From NCBI GenBank assembly GCA_003155795.1, contig PMEM01000013.1, forward strand, positions 103,974-167,973: DNA of 64,000 bases, read 5' to 3'. This DNA is from Gemmatimonadota bacterium (GTDB lineage: Bacteria; Gemmatimonadota; Gemmatimonadetes; Gemmatimonadales; Gemmatimonadaceae). Below are positions 16,235 through 25,543 of the stretch, piece after piece. The notes below the pieces were generated by a model. The model made no database searches. It was not told the origin of the DNA and saw only the letters and a list, made by a program, of their open reading frames with translations. Numbering within the stretch: the first letter of the stretch is position 1; the number at the start of each line of letters is the position of its first letter. The translations under genes and the position numbers were made by a program.

Positions 16235-19044
16235 TGGAAGTCGCGCTACCAAAATCGCCCCGACTCTTTCTGGTGGATGGCTATGCGCTGATCTATCGCG
16301 CATTCTTCGCTCTGATCTCACGCCCGCTGACTACGAGCCGTGGAGAGAATACATCTGCTGCGTGGGGTATAGCCAACTTTCTACAACGACTGCTTTCTAC
16401 ACATCGGCCCGAGTATCTGGGCTGGGTGCACGACTCCGGGTTGTCGTTCCGGCACGAGCGTTATCCAGCGTACAAGGCTACTCGCGAGAAGCTATCGGAG
16501 GAACTTCAGTCGGATTTCGACCGCGGGATGGATCGCGTCTGCGCGCTCCTTGCGGCGTACGGTATCCCCATCATCGCTCTTGAGGGATATGAAGCGGATG
16601 ACGTGATCGGGACGCTGGTGAGAAAATCGGTGGAAGCCGAAATGAATGTCGTCGTGATTTCGGGCGACAAGGATTTTCAACAGCTCGTTCGTCCTGGCGT
16701 CTGGTTACTAAACCCGGGAAGAGGAGGGCCAGCAAGCGTTGAGGAGCATTGGGTAGGTGTCGAAAACGGTGCGGAAAGACTTGGCGTACCACCGAGTTTT
16801 GTAACGGACTATCTGTCGCTTGTCGGCGACTCGTCCGACAATGTTCCGGGCGTCAAGGGGATCGGCGACAAGACCGCATGTGAATTGGTAGCGCAGTTTG
16901 GGCATCTGGAGGAGATCCTCGCACACGCAGCAGAGCTCACCAAGAAGAGGCCACGCGAAGCACTACTGGCACATGCAGAAAATGCGCGCCTGTCAAAAGA
17001 GTTGGTGACCATTCGCGATGATCTTCCAGTAGCGCTGGATCTCGACGCTATGAAAGTTGGTGCCCCGGACAATGCTGCTCTCGCACAGCTGTACGTGGAG
17101 TTGGAGTTCCACACTTTCGCAAAGGAAGCAGCCGGCGCAGTCGAAGCGCCTAAGGTTACTGCGACGGCAAAATATCGTACAGTCGAGACCGTCGCCGAGG
17201 TCGAGAGGATAGTACGCAAGGCTCGCAAGGCAAAAAATATCGCGGTTGATACAGAGACTGTCATAGATGCAGACTCGCCGTCAAAGATCGATCCACTCAG
17301 GTCGCGGCTTGTGTCGCTCTCATTGGCTGTCGCACCCGGTGAGGCGTATTACTTCCCGTTTGCGCACACTGATCCGGCAAGCCAGCAGGGAGAATTGCTT
17401 GGAGGTGATGCCGCGCCGAAATCGAGCGTCAAGAACCTTCCGCCGCTGTCGTCAGCTGAGATGAGACCATTGGTCGATCTGCTTGAGGATGCAGCAGTTG
17501 CAAAGACACTCCAGAACGCGAAATACGATTTACTCGTTCTTCGTAACGAAGGCATCACGTTGCGCGGAGTGGAGTTCGACACGATGCTTGCGAGCTACGT
17601 GCTTGATCCAGGTCGCCGATCACACTCTCTCGATATGCTCGCGATCGAGTTCCTTGATCACACAATGACTTCATATGCCGATGTCTGTGGCAAGGGCAAG
17701 TCGGAGATCTCGTTTGATCGGGTCGCATTGGATGTTGCGCGCGATTACTCGTGCGAGGATGTCGACATGACTCTGCGGATGCGCGAGCACTTTGAGCCGC
17801 AGCTCGAAGCCTACGAACTCACGCGCCTGTTCCATGAAGTCGAGATCCCGCTCATTGCCGTCCTTGCCGACATGGAGTGGAACGGCATGGCTATAGACTC
17901 CACGCACTTTGCGACACTCAAGGCGAGGTTCAAGCGAGAACGGGAGTTGGTGCAGCTCGAGATCTACAAGGAAGCCGGTGAGGAGTTCAACATAGGCTCC
18001 AATGTGCAGCTGCGTGAAATTCTCTTCAACAGGCTCAACCTGCCTGTGTTGAAGAAAACAGCTACCGGTGCGTCGACCGATGCGAGCGTGCTCCAGGAGC
18101 TCGCGGACGAGGGCCACCGATTGCCGGCGCTGTTGATGGAGTATCGAGAGCTAGCCAAACTCGAGAATACATATCTGGATGCACTTCCGCGCCTCGTGAA
18201 TCCGAGAGATGGTCGGCTGCATACGTCGTTCAATCAAACGGTCGCGAGCACAGGACGGCTCTCGTCCAGTGATCCTAATCTTCAGAACATACCCATACGT
18301 CGGGAGCTGGGCCGGGATATCCGCCGAGGGTTTGTTCCACGTGCTGGTTGGAAACTTCTGGCGGCGGACTATTCTCAGATCGAACTGCGTTTGCTTGCGC
18401 ATCTCTCACGTGACGTGAACTTTGTCGATGCATTCAACGCGGGTGGTGATATCCACCGACAGACAGCGTCCATCATCTTCGATGTTCCACTGGAATCCGT
18501 AACACAGGAAATGCGTGGTCGCGCGAAGACAATCAATTTTGCGACCATCTATGGACAAGGCCCGCACGCTCTGTCCAGGCAGCTTGGAATACCACACGCT
18601 GATGCGCGTGATTTTATCGCCAAGTATTTCGAGCGTTTCGAAGGCGTTAAGAAGTATCTCGACTCGATGGTCGAGTTCGCACGAGAAAATGGCTATGTGC
18701 AGACCATTTTCAATCGACGGCGATACATACCGGAGTTGAGGGAGAAGAATTTCAACATGCGTGCATTCGGTGAACGAACCGCCGCAAATTCACCGATTCA
18801 GGGTTCAGCTGCAGACCTCATCAAAATCGCGATGATTCGCATCGATACCGCATTCCGCCAGCGTGGTTTCGCAAGCAAAATGCTCTTGCAGGTGCATGAT
18901 GAGCTCGTCTTTGATGTCGATCCCGCGGAACTGGATGAAGTTCAATCGGTTGTCGCGCACGAGATGGAAAATGCAGCTCAACTATCTGTACCGCTCGTCG
19001 TTGATATCGGGGTTGGCGATAACTGGCTCGAGACCAAGTTCTGA
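16234..19044 (+). CDS. polA: DNA polymerase I
   Basis: 936 residues with three domains. The 5'-3' exonuclease (about 1-300) begins PRLFLVDGYALIYRAFFAL and has VVISGDKDFQQLV and VPGVKGIGDKTA. The 3'-5' proofreading domain (about 320-530) keeps its acidic residues: DTET, LQNAKYDLLVL and YSCEDVD. The polymerase domain has TGRLSSSDPNLQNIPIR, AADYSQIELRLLAHLSRD, RGRAKTINFATIYGQG and the QVHDELVFDV palm motif. Proofreading is therefore probably active, unlike in some thermophile homologues. The ATG at 16234 overlaps the GWxTD stop; an upstream frame opening is not needed. Confidence 0.98.
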   Translation: MEVALPKSPRLFLVDGYALIYRAFFALISRPLTTSRGENTSAAWGIANFLQRLLSTHRPEYLGWVHDSGLSFRHERYPAYKATREKLSEELQSDFDRGMDRVCALLAAYGIPIIALEGYEADDVIGTLVRKSVEAEMNVVVISGDKDFQQLVRPGVWLLNPGRGGPASVEEHWVGVENGAERLGVPPSFVTDYLSLVGDSSDNVPGVKGIGDKTACELVAQFGHLEEILAHAAELTKKRPREALLAHAENARLSKELVTIRDDLPVALDLDAMKVGAPDNAALAQLYVELEFHTFAKEAAGAVEAPKVTATAKYRTVETVAEVERIVRKARKAKNIAVDTETVIDADSPSKIDPLRSRLVSLSLAVAPGEAYYFPFAHTDPASQQGELLGGDAAPKSSVKNLPPLSSAEMRPLVDLLEDAAVAKTLQNAKYDLLVLRNEGITLRGVEFDTMLASYVLDPGRRSHSLDMLAIEFLDHTMTSYADVCGKGKSEISFDRVALDVARDYSCEDVDMTLRMREHFEPQLEAYELTRLFHEVEIPLIAVLADMEWNGMAIDSTHFATLKARFKRERELVQLEIYKEAGEEFNIGSNVQLREILFNRLNLPVLKKTATGASTDASVLQELADEGHRLPALLMEYRELAKLENTYLDALPRLVNPRDGRLHTSFNQTVASTGRLSSSDPNLQNIPIRRELGRDIRRGFVPRAGWKLLAADYSQIELRLLAHLSRDVNFVDAFNAGGDIHRQTASIIFDVPLESVTQEMRGRAKTINFATIYGQGPHALSRQLGIPHADARDFIAKYFERFEGVKKYLDSMVEFARENGYVQTIFNRRRYIPELREKNFNMRAFGERTAANSPIQGSAADLIKIAMIRIDTAFRQRGFASKMLLQVHDELVFDVDPAELDEVQSVVAHEMENAAQLSVPLVVDIGVGDNWLETKF

Positions 19045-19053
19045 CGCTCGACG

Positions 19054-19983
19054 TTACGGGTGATTGGCGTATGCTGCCCAATACGCGCCTGTGATTAACG
19101 AAACGAGAAAAAGAAGACCTGCTACCCAACCTAACAGCAGCCCGACGATCGTCACCTCCACCACGTAGGACACGAGTATCGCCCCGAAGCCGAATGTCAT
19201 GGTGTACATGGCTGGCTCACCGGGATCTGCACTCAGGCGCACTGCTTGTCGTCGAGCAAACCGGAGAGGAAGCTCGTGCGTTACTCGACCCCACCAGGCA
19301 GCAACTCTTACAAGCCAGTTTCGCCTGGTTGGCAGGAGATGTTCCTTGCCGAACGGCACATTGAGCATGGAGATGCTCCGCAACTGCGCAGCAATTGATT
19401 CGGTAAGCTCTCGAACTTCTTCACCCGGCCAGTCGTCCATCGCTATAGGCTCGCCAACCTGTGCGATTACTCGCGTTCCCGGCGTTGATTTATCCTCGAA
19501 GGTAATTCCAATGGGGACGATCCTGATTCCGTCCACTCCGTCCTGTCGAGCTCGGAGTGCTGCTCTTGCCAAACCGGTCTTCAACGGAGCGATCTCAGGC
19601 TCATTGTGGCTCTTGCCCTCTGGAAATACCAGGATTGCACCACCGCGTTCAAGCTCGTCGATCATTGCCTTGAACGCGTGCCTGTTCCGCATTGGATCGG
19701 GTGCTGCTGGATTGTCAGCAACTCGTCGCAGCGGAATTATCCCTATCGACTTCATCAAAACCGCGCCTGCCATTGTGTCGCCGAGCGTTGCCTTGGCTGT
19801 GATGCGCAACTCCCGGGGAACTATCCAGAGCGCCAGAAGCGCATCGATCAACGCATTCTGGTGATTCATGGCAACCAGTATCGGACCAGTGACTGGAATG
19901 CGATCACCGTTGACGACGTGTACGTCACTGTAGAACCAGTTCAACGCTACACCGCCAATCCAGTGCGCCAGTCGTTGAATCAT
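19054..19983 (-). CDS. PlsC-family glycerolipid acyltransferase
   Basis: 309 residues. The acyltransferase motif is NHQNALIDA, with five residues between His and Asp as in the NHPNxLLD subgroup rather than the four of classical PlsC. LVFPEGKSHNEP is the glycerol-phosphate-binding block and IRIVPIGITFEDK follows. Two hydrophobic segments near the C-terminus (FGAILVSYVVEVTIVGLLL and WVAGLLFLVSLITGAYWAAY) anchor it in the membrane. It probably acylates lysophosphatidic acid or a related lysolipid. It is the last gene of the leftward transporter block. Confidence 0.85.
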   Translation of the reverse strand: MIQRLAHWIGGVALNWFYSDVHVVNGDRIPVTGPILVAMNHQNALIDALLALWIVPRELRITAKATLGDTMAGAVLMKSIGIIPLRRVADNPAAPDPMRNRHAFKAMIDELERGGAILVFPEGKSHNEPEIAPLKTGLARAALRARQDGVDGIRIVPIGITFEDKSTPGTRVIAQVGEPIAMDDWPGEEVRELTESIAAQLRSISMLNVPFGKEHLLPTRRNWLVRVAAWWGRVTHELPLRFARRQAVRLSADPGEPAMYTMTFGFGAILVSYVVEVTIVGLLLGWVAGLLFLVSLITGAYWAAYANHP

Positions 19984-20013
19984 GTGAGCGCCAACGTGTA
20001 CCCCAGCGCGCGG

Positions 20014-21450
20014 TTAACCAGCATGAGGTTGAAAATTCTCCGGCACACCGCGTAGTATCAGCAAGGCTACACACATTGCGATTGCGACTGTACCTACTCC
20101 AGCACGGTATGCTATCCCCGTGCCGAACTTTGGGGTCAGTCCATCAACTGCGAATGCCCACACCAACGGACCAACAATCGCGGCCGCCCGAGCCGATAGA
20201 ACCATAAGCCCGAAGAACCGGCCTGCTTCTTCGTCTGGTATCAGTCGCAGAAGCATCGGCCGCTCGGCCACATTGACTCCACCGTAGATAAAACCAATCA
20301 TGGCGCCGACAACCCAGAACGCCTGTCGCGAAGGCGCAAGGATCATTGCGATGAGTAATACTATCCACGCGCCGATGACGACCATGAGTGTGTGCTTCGG
20401 CCCAATCCTGTCAGTCAGCCTCCCCCAGACCCACGCTCCGAAGACCGCTGGTATGGTGAGGACCACAAACAGTGTCGTCTCCGTTCCCTCCTTGAATCCC
20501 ATCGCTATCACCGCGTAGAGCGCCATGAAGCTGATGATTGTCCCCATTGCATCCTGGTAGACAAACGACGCAATGATAAACCTCAGTGTTCCTGGATACT
20601 TGCGCGACTCACGGATCGTATTGGCGACGTCGTGGAATGCCTTCTTCCACGGAATGACCTGACGCACACGAGACGGGAAACGATCCCGGCAGAATATGAA
20701 CAGTGGTATGCTGAAAAGGAGATACAACAGCGCGGTCGGGGCGAACGTGGCCACCCGTCCACCTGAGTGAGCAAACGGGAATATGGTTCTCAGTGTATGC
20801 ATGAAGCCTGTCGGCAGCGCACCGATCAACGGAAGTGTACCGTCGAAAAATGGCTTGATCATCAACACACCGAGGATCGATCCCACGTAGCCGAGCAGAG
20901 CTCCCAATCCGGAGAGCTGACCCCACTTGTCGGGCGGCGCAAGCTCGGGCATCATCGCATTGTAGAAAGGAAGCGCCCCCTGATATGCGTAATTCGCGGC
21001 GACAAATGCAGCTATTACGAAGAACAGTGGCAGACCAGATATCACATAGTTGCTCGCGGGCGACGGGTTCAGCACCGACTCACCGATGTGTGGTATGAAG
21101 TGCTGGCCTACCGCACCGATGGCTGCCGTCGAGACTACAGCGACCAGCGTGAACCCAACGACCCATGGTTTCCGACGTCTGGTGACATCCGATATCGCAC
21201 CGAGTACGGGAATCGAAATCATGACCAGGATCGATGCTATTCCATTTCCAAGCGCGACATCGGTGTTGGAGCCACGAAGATCCGAAACCATCCACACTGC
21301 GAAATACAGCGTGGCGATATTCATTGAGAAGATCGTATTCGCGAAGTCGTACAGCGCCCAACTCCAGCGCTCGCGCGCTGGCGCCATCGCATTTACAAGA
21401 GGCAGCCCGGGAGCTTCGCTTTCGCCCAAGTCAGCTGCGGTATCGGTCAT
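20014..21450 (-). CDS. MFS transporter, UMF1/Atg22-like
   Basis: 478 residues from the ATG at 21450, with about twelve hydrophobic segments. The opening WALYDFANTIFSMNIATLYF is the hallmark of the UMF1 family, related to the yeast vacuolar effluxer Atg22. The cytoplasmic loops ISDVTRRRKPW and WGRLTDRIGPKHTL are MFS-type. The frame stays open about 160 residues further upstream, but that part is Arg/Cys-rich and unlike membrane protein; it overlaps the permease gene and is not used. The substrate is unknown; the adjacent ABC importer genes raise the possibility of a nucleoside or amino-acid link. Confidence 0.88.
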   Translation of the reverse strand: MTDTAADLGESEAPGLPLVNAMAPARERWSWALYDFANTIFSMNIATLYFAVWMVSDLRGSNTDVALGNGIASILVMISIPVLGAISDVTRRRKPWVVGFTLVAVVSTAAIGAVGQHFIPHIGESVLNPSPASNYVISGLPLFFVIAAFVAANYAYQGALPFYNAMMPELAPPDKWGQLSGLGALLGYVGSILGVLMIKPFFDGTLPLIGALPTGFMHTLRTIFPFAHSGGRVATFAPTALLYLLFSIPLFIFCRDRFPSRVRQVIPWKKAFHDVANTIRESRKYPGTLRFIIASFVYQDAMGTIISFMALYAVIAMGFKEGTETTLFVVLTIPAVFGAWVWGRLTDRIGPKHTLMVVIGAWIVLLIAMILAPSRQAFWVVGAMIGFIYGGVNVAERPMLLRLIPDEEAGRFFGLMVLSARAAAIVGPLVWAFAVDGLTPKFGTGIAYRAGVGTVAIAMCVALLILRGVPENFQPHAG

Positions 21451-21491
21451 GGCGCCCAAAAATACAGGCCTTTCCTCCAACTCGCTCGGCG

Positions 21492-22430
21492 CTATTCCAG
21501 CTCCAGATCCTGCCGTCCGAGTGCTGCGGGCGCGCTCACGCGGCCGTGGGTCGCCGCGAGCGCGATCAGCGTCAGCACGTACGGAAACGCGAGGAAGAGT
21601 TGATACGGCAGATTGGTCCCGATCGCCTGGAAGTAGAACTGAAGCGCACTCGCTGCGCCGAATATCAGTGCTGCGAGCACGGTACCGAGTGGATTCCACC
21701 GTCCGAGTACAACAATCGCGATGGCAATGAAGCCCCGGCCAGCAGACATTCCCTCGACAAACGTTCCTGCCTGAGCAAGTACGAGTGTTGCTCCGCTCAC
21801 TCCGCCCAGAGCCCCACCGAACAGGACGGCTGTGAATTGGACCCGCTTGCCCCGGACGCCTGCGGCGATCGCCGCGGCCGGGTTCTCTCCCACGGACCGT
21901 AACGCGAGCCCGGCGTGCGTGCGGTACATCCACCAACTGACGACCGGAATCAGCGCGTAGAGCACGTAAGTGATCGATGGCTGGGCGAACAACGCCAAGC
22001 CTACTACCGGGATTTTGGAAAGAAACGGAATCGCAGCCGGATTTAGCGTCGGGGTGTTAAGTGCAGCGCCGGCACTTCCATAGATGAGTCGGTAGAGTGT
22101 CCCGGTCCCCCCCAAAGCCAGCAGTGTGACGGCGGTCCCCGTGATGATCTGGTCCGCACGCAGAACTACCGCGAACAGCGCGAATATCGCAGCCACGGCC
22201 AAACCACAAACTGCACCGAAGACGAAACCTGCCCAAACACCGCCGTGCGCGGCGCCAACAACCGAGCCGAGCGCTCCGGCAATGATGCTGCCTTCCAGTC
22301 CGATATTGATTATCCCGCTACGCTCGGTGACGGTCTCTCCAAGCGCCGCAAGCGCCAGCGGAGTTGCGGTCCGGACGACCCCCTCCAGGAATGCCTCCAT
22401 TCCGCTGGTCACGTAGCGGACACCGAACAA
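21492..22430 (-). CDS. ABC transporter permease (BMP-type importer), second subunit
   Basis: 312 residues with eight to ten membrane helices. It is of the branched-chain-amino-acid/RbsC-like permease fold. Typical blocks are PLALAALGETVTERSGIINIGLEGSI near the start and GLALRSVGENPAAAIAAGV in the coupling loop. By position and motifs it pairs with the permease at 22409-23311 to form the membrane channel of a purine-nucleoside-type importer (compare YufQ/YufP of Bacillus). It overlaps the upstream permease by 22 bases. Confidence 0.93.
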   Translation of the reverse strand: MFGVRYVTSGMEAFLEGVVRTATPLALAALGETVTERSGIINIGLEGSIIAGALGSVVGAAHGGVWAGFVFGAVCGLAVAAIFALFAVVLRADQIITGTAVTLLALGGTGTLYRLIYGSAGAALNTPTLNPAAIPFLSKIPVVGLALFAQPSITYVLYALIPVVSWWMYRTHAGLALRSVGENPAAAIAAGVRGKRVQFTAVLFGGALGGVSGATLVLAQAGTFVEGMSAGRGFIAIAIVVLGRWNPLGTVLAALIFGAASALQFYFQAIGTNLPYQLFLAFPYVLTLIALAATHGRVSAPAALGRQDLELE

Positions 22431-23311
22431 CGAGAGCGGAATTGCGCGATCCCGATAACGCCAAGGATCACAACCGCTTCAATAACAGATGCGGTCGTTG
22501 CAGGGATCCCTGCATTGCGTTGCATCGTGCCGGCCGCTGTTTCGAGCGCGCCAAACAGGATCCCCGTGCCAATTACTCCAAGTGGATTGAGACCAGCGAG
22601 AAGGGCCACAGCGATCGCGGTATATCCGTAACCGGGTGAGATGTTCTCGTACAATGCGAATGTGACGCCGCAAACCTCGACACCTCCGGCAATACCGGCG
22701 ATCGCACCGCTCACGATGAACGCGCCTGATGTCACTCTCGGCACATTGATCAGGCCAGCATTACGAGCTGCAAAGGGATTCATGCCACTGGCCCGGATCC
22801 TGAATCCAGTCGCCGAATACTTCATCGCGTACCACGTCAGTACGGAGAGCAACAGTCCGAGAATGAAGCCCCAGTGCAGTCGAGTATCGGAGATGAGAAT
22901 TGGCATGTGTGCACCCGCGACAATGCTGCTTGTCTGGGGGAAGACGTGCGTCGGCTCCTGCAGCGGTCCACGTACGAGATACGACGCGCCATATGTTGCA
23001 ATGAAATTGAGCATGATCGTGCTGATTACTTCAAGCACTGCGAACCGGGATCTTAACCACGCGGCAATAGCGGCCCAGATCCCTCCTGCGATCGCGCCTG
23101 CAACAAGCGCAAGTGGGAGCGCCAACCATCCAATCGTGGCCGGTGCACTCACTCCAATCCATGCAGCAGCTGTCGCTCCGGCGATGAACTGGCCATCGGC
23201 CCCGATATTCCAGATCCCGGCGCGAAATGCTATCGCGACAGCCAGACCGGTGATCATGAGTGGTGTGGCATGCACGAGCGTGTCCACTATAAAAGCTGTG
23301 GTCTGGCTCAC
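22409..23311 (-). CDS. ABC transporter permease (BMP-type importer), first subunit
   Basis: 300 residues, polytopic. FRAGIWNIGADGQFIAGATAA and FRIRASGMNPFAARNAGLINV are the family blocks; the second is the EAA-like loop that contacts the ATPase. Its ATG overlaps the ATPase stop by four bases and its own end overlaps the next permease, so the two permeases and the ATPase are translated together. Confidence 0.93.
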   Translation of the reverse strand: MSQTTAFIVDTLVHATPLMITGLAVAIAFRAGIWNIGADGQFIAGATAAAWIGVSAPATIGWLALPLALVAGAIAGGIWAAIAAWLRSRFAVLEVISTIMLNFIATYGASYLVRGPLQEPTHVFPQTSSIVAGAHMPILISDTRLHWGFILGLLLSVLTWYAMKYSATGFRIRASGMNPFAARNAGLINVPRVTSGAFIVSGAIAGIAGGVEVCGVTFALYENISPGYGYTAIAVALLAGLNPLGVIGTGILFGALETAAGTMQRNAGIPATTASVIEAVVILGVIGIAQFRSRCSVSAT

Positions 23312-24765
23312 GGGGGCGTAACGCCAAGCATGGCGCGGCCAATGGACTCATAATCGTTTCCGCATTCACTCACCTTGCCTGCGTACACGACTACGACTCT
23401 ATCAGCAAGCGATACGATCTCATCCAGGTCCGAGGAGTAGATCACAACAGCGGCGCCGGAGTCACGCGCCTCAATGATCCGCGCTCTTACTGCGGCGGAG
23501 GCATGGATATCCAATCCCCTCGAAGGGTTCTCCGCAACGAGTGCGACATGAGCCCATTCGATCTCTCGGCCAACAACGAGCTTCTGTTGATTGCCGCCAG
23601 ATAGTGTCGATGCGTGCACGTTCTCGTCGCGTGCGCGGACATCGTAGGCTCCGAGGAGATTGCGAGTTCGATCGCCGATTGCAACCCAATCCATCATCCC
23701 TCGCCTTGCACCAGCGCCGGCAAGCGCAACGTTGTCGCGTAGTGACAGGTCCTGGATGAGCGCATCCCGCTGTCTGTCCTCCGGAATGAAGCCGACGCTG
23801 GGCGGTAGCGTAACCACGCCCGAAGTCGCGCCAATCCGGCCGGCGAGGACGCGGAGAAGTTCATGCTGGCCATTTCCTTCCACGGCTGCGACTCCCACTA
23901 TTTCTCCAGCGCAAACTTCCAGAGATGCTGCCTTGAGGCGTTCCACTCCTGACGCGTCACGCACGCTCACATTGCGTAACGCCATTACAACCTCGCTGAC
24001 AGACGCTCGCTTTCGGCGACTGTTGTTGCCTTCGAGTGACTCCAACGGAGCGCGCTCTCCCCCGAGCATCGCCGATACCAGCGCGTCTTCTGTAGCTTCG
24101 TCGGCGCGCCCCGTCCATACGGTCGCTCCGCGCCTCAGCACGGTGATGTCGTCCGCGAACTTCAACGCGTCGCGTAGTTTGTGCGTGATAAGAATCGCAG
24201 TTCCGCCGTCGTTGACGAGTTCTCGTGCTCGGTTCAGCAGATCATGAGCCTCGATCGGCGTCAGTATCGCGGTCGGTTCATCGAGTATCAATACTCGTGG
24301 CTTGTGTGATAGCGCTTTGAGAATCTCAACCCGCTGTTGCGCACCAGCCGGCAGTTCTTCAACGCGCGCATCTGGATCGATCGCGAAGCCAGTACGCCTG
24401 GCCAACGCCAGGAGCTCACTTCGCGCTTTCCGGGGATGGAGCAACCCTCGACCTCCAAGTGCGACGTTCTCTGTCACGGTCATCGCTCGCACCAGAGTGA
24501 AATGCTGGTGCACCATCGCAATCCCATTAGCTATCGCTGCACTCGGTGATGCAAACGACTTGATATCACCGTTCACCCGGATGGTTCCGGCATCTGGTTG
24601 CAACATCCCGAATGCGATTCGCATCAGGCTAGTCTTGCCAGCTCCATTCTCACCGAGTATGGCATGGACGGTCCCGCGCCGCGCCGAAAGCGATGCGGAC
24701 TGCAATGCTGTGGTTCGACCAAAGCTCTTGGTGATCGACGCCAGCTCCAACGCGACGTCGTGCAT
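23308..24765 (-). CDS. ABC transporter ATP-binding protein with two ATPase domains (YufO/RbsA-like)
   Basis: 485 residues holding two nucleotide-binding domains. The first has Walker A ILGENGAGKTSLM, the Q-loop in MVHQHFTL, and ILDEPTAILTP. The second lacks a normal Walker A (VAAVEGNGQHELL), as is usual in this family, but keeps the signature LSGGNQQKLVVGREI. It powers the two downstream permeases. It begins four bases after the Nif3-family gene. Confidence 0.95.
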   Translation of the reverse strand: MHDVALELASITKSFGRTTALQSASLSARRGTVHAILGENGAGKTSLMRIAFGMLQPDAGTIRVNGDIKSFASPSAAIANGIAMVHQHFTLVRAMTVTENVALGGRGLLHPRKARSELLALARRTGFAIDPDARVEELPAGAQQRVEILKALSHKPRVLILDEPTAILTPIEAHDLLNRARELVNDGGTAILITHKLRDALKFADDITVLRRGATVWTGRADEATEDALVSAMLGGERAPLESLEGNNSRRKRASVSEVVMALRNVSVRDASGVERLKAASLEVCAGEIVGVAAVEGNGQHELLRVLAGRIGATSGVVTLPPSVGFIPEDRQRDALIQDLSLRDNVALAGAGARRGMMDWVAIGDRTRNLLGAYDVRARDENVHASTLSGGNQQKLVVGREIEWAHVALVAENPSRGLDIHASAAVRARIIEARDSGAAVVIYSSDLDEIVSLADRVVVVYAGKVSECGNDYESIGRAMLGVTPP

Positions 24766-24769
24766 GACG

Positions 24770-25543
24770 TCAGAGACCGGTGGGTGCCTCTATGAACGTC
24801 CACGGCAAGCCAAATCGGTCCGAGAGATGCGCTGCGACGGCGCACACCCCGAGCGTCTCGGTCGCGTAGTGTCCGGCATAGATAACCGTGATTCCACTTT
24901 CTTCTGCCTCGACCGCCGAATGATGCGGACCCTCACCAACTACGAGAGTGTCGATACCACGTTCGCGTGCTTCGCTCAATGTTCCGCTGTCGGCACCGGC
25001 ACCCGTGCAGATCGCCCATGCGCGAGTTCTCCGCCCTGGTTCCACGGGAGTAGTGCGCACAGAGCCGCCATGCAAACGTGCGAATTTATCGGCGCGCGAT
25101 GCCAGGGCGGCCGTTGCAATATCACTCTGACCAGCTACGCCGATTGCGATGTTCTTGAACTGCGCGAACTCAGCTGACGGTTCGAGGTCGAGTTCGGCGG
25201 CTAGCAACGCATTGTTGCCATAGAGAGCATGACGGTCGAGCGGAAGGTGCGACGAATAAACCGCCATGTCGTGAGCGATCAGAGTCTGCAACCGAGTGAA
25301 GGTTGTCCCAACTATCGGTTTCAACCCGCCCCAGAACATTCCGTGATGCACTATCAGGAAGTTTGCTTTCGACTCGGCAGCTGCGACCACCGTGCGGAGC
25401 GAGAAATCGACAGCAGCAGCGATGCGTGTAACCTGGCCGCTGTTTGCCAATTGCAAACCGTTCAATGCGTTTGGATAGTCCGGGATCGAATCCGTGTCGA
25501 GTAGATCGTCCAGGTAATCAACGATGAGTGTGGAGCTCGTCAT
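24770..25543 (-). CDS. Nif3-like dinuclear metal centre protein
   Basis: 257 residues of the NIF3/DUF34 family (GTP cyclohydrolase I type 2-like fold). Metal ligands are visible in FLIVHHGMFWGG (His-His) and in VGEGPHHSAVEAEESG (His and Glu). DTDSIPDYPNALNGLQL is the usual N-terminal block. The protein forms hexameric rings in known members; its biochemical role is unresolved. Its position inside a BMP-ABC importer operon, overlapping the BMP stop by four bases, is unusual and suggests a link to nucleoside or base handling. Confidence 0.93.
   Translation of the reverse strand: MTSSTLIVDYLDDLLDTDSIPDYPNALNGLQLANSGQVTRIAAAVDFSLRTVVAAAESKANFLIVHHGMFWGGLKPIVGTTFTRLQTLIAHDMAVYSSHLPLDRHALYGNNALLAAELDLEPSAEFAQFKNIAIGVAGQSDIATAALASRADKFARLHGGSVRTTPVEPGRRTRAWAICTGAGADSGTLSEARERGIDTLVVGEGPHHSAVEAEESGITVIYAGHYATETLGVCAVAAHLSDRFGLPWTFIEAPTGL

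Noticed and set aside
18333..18343. TGTTCCACGTG in polA as a parS site
   Set aside because: Only one half-site matches (11 of 16 positions); it is in coding sequence and reads as normal polymerase codons.
21451..21936. 162-residue N-terminal extension of the MFS gene
   Set aside because: Arg- and Cys-rich, no family look, overlaps the permease gene; the ATG at 21450 gives a normal UMF1 start.
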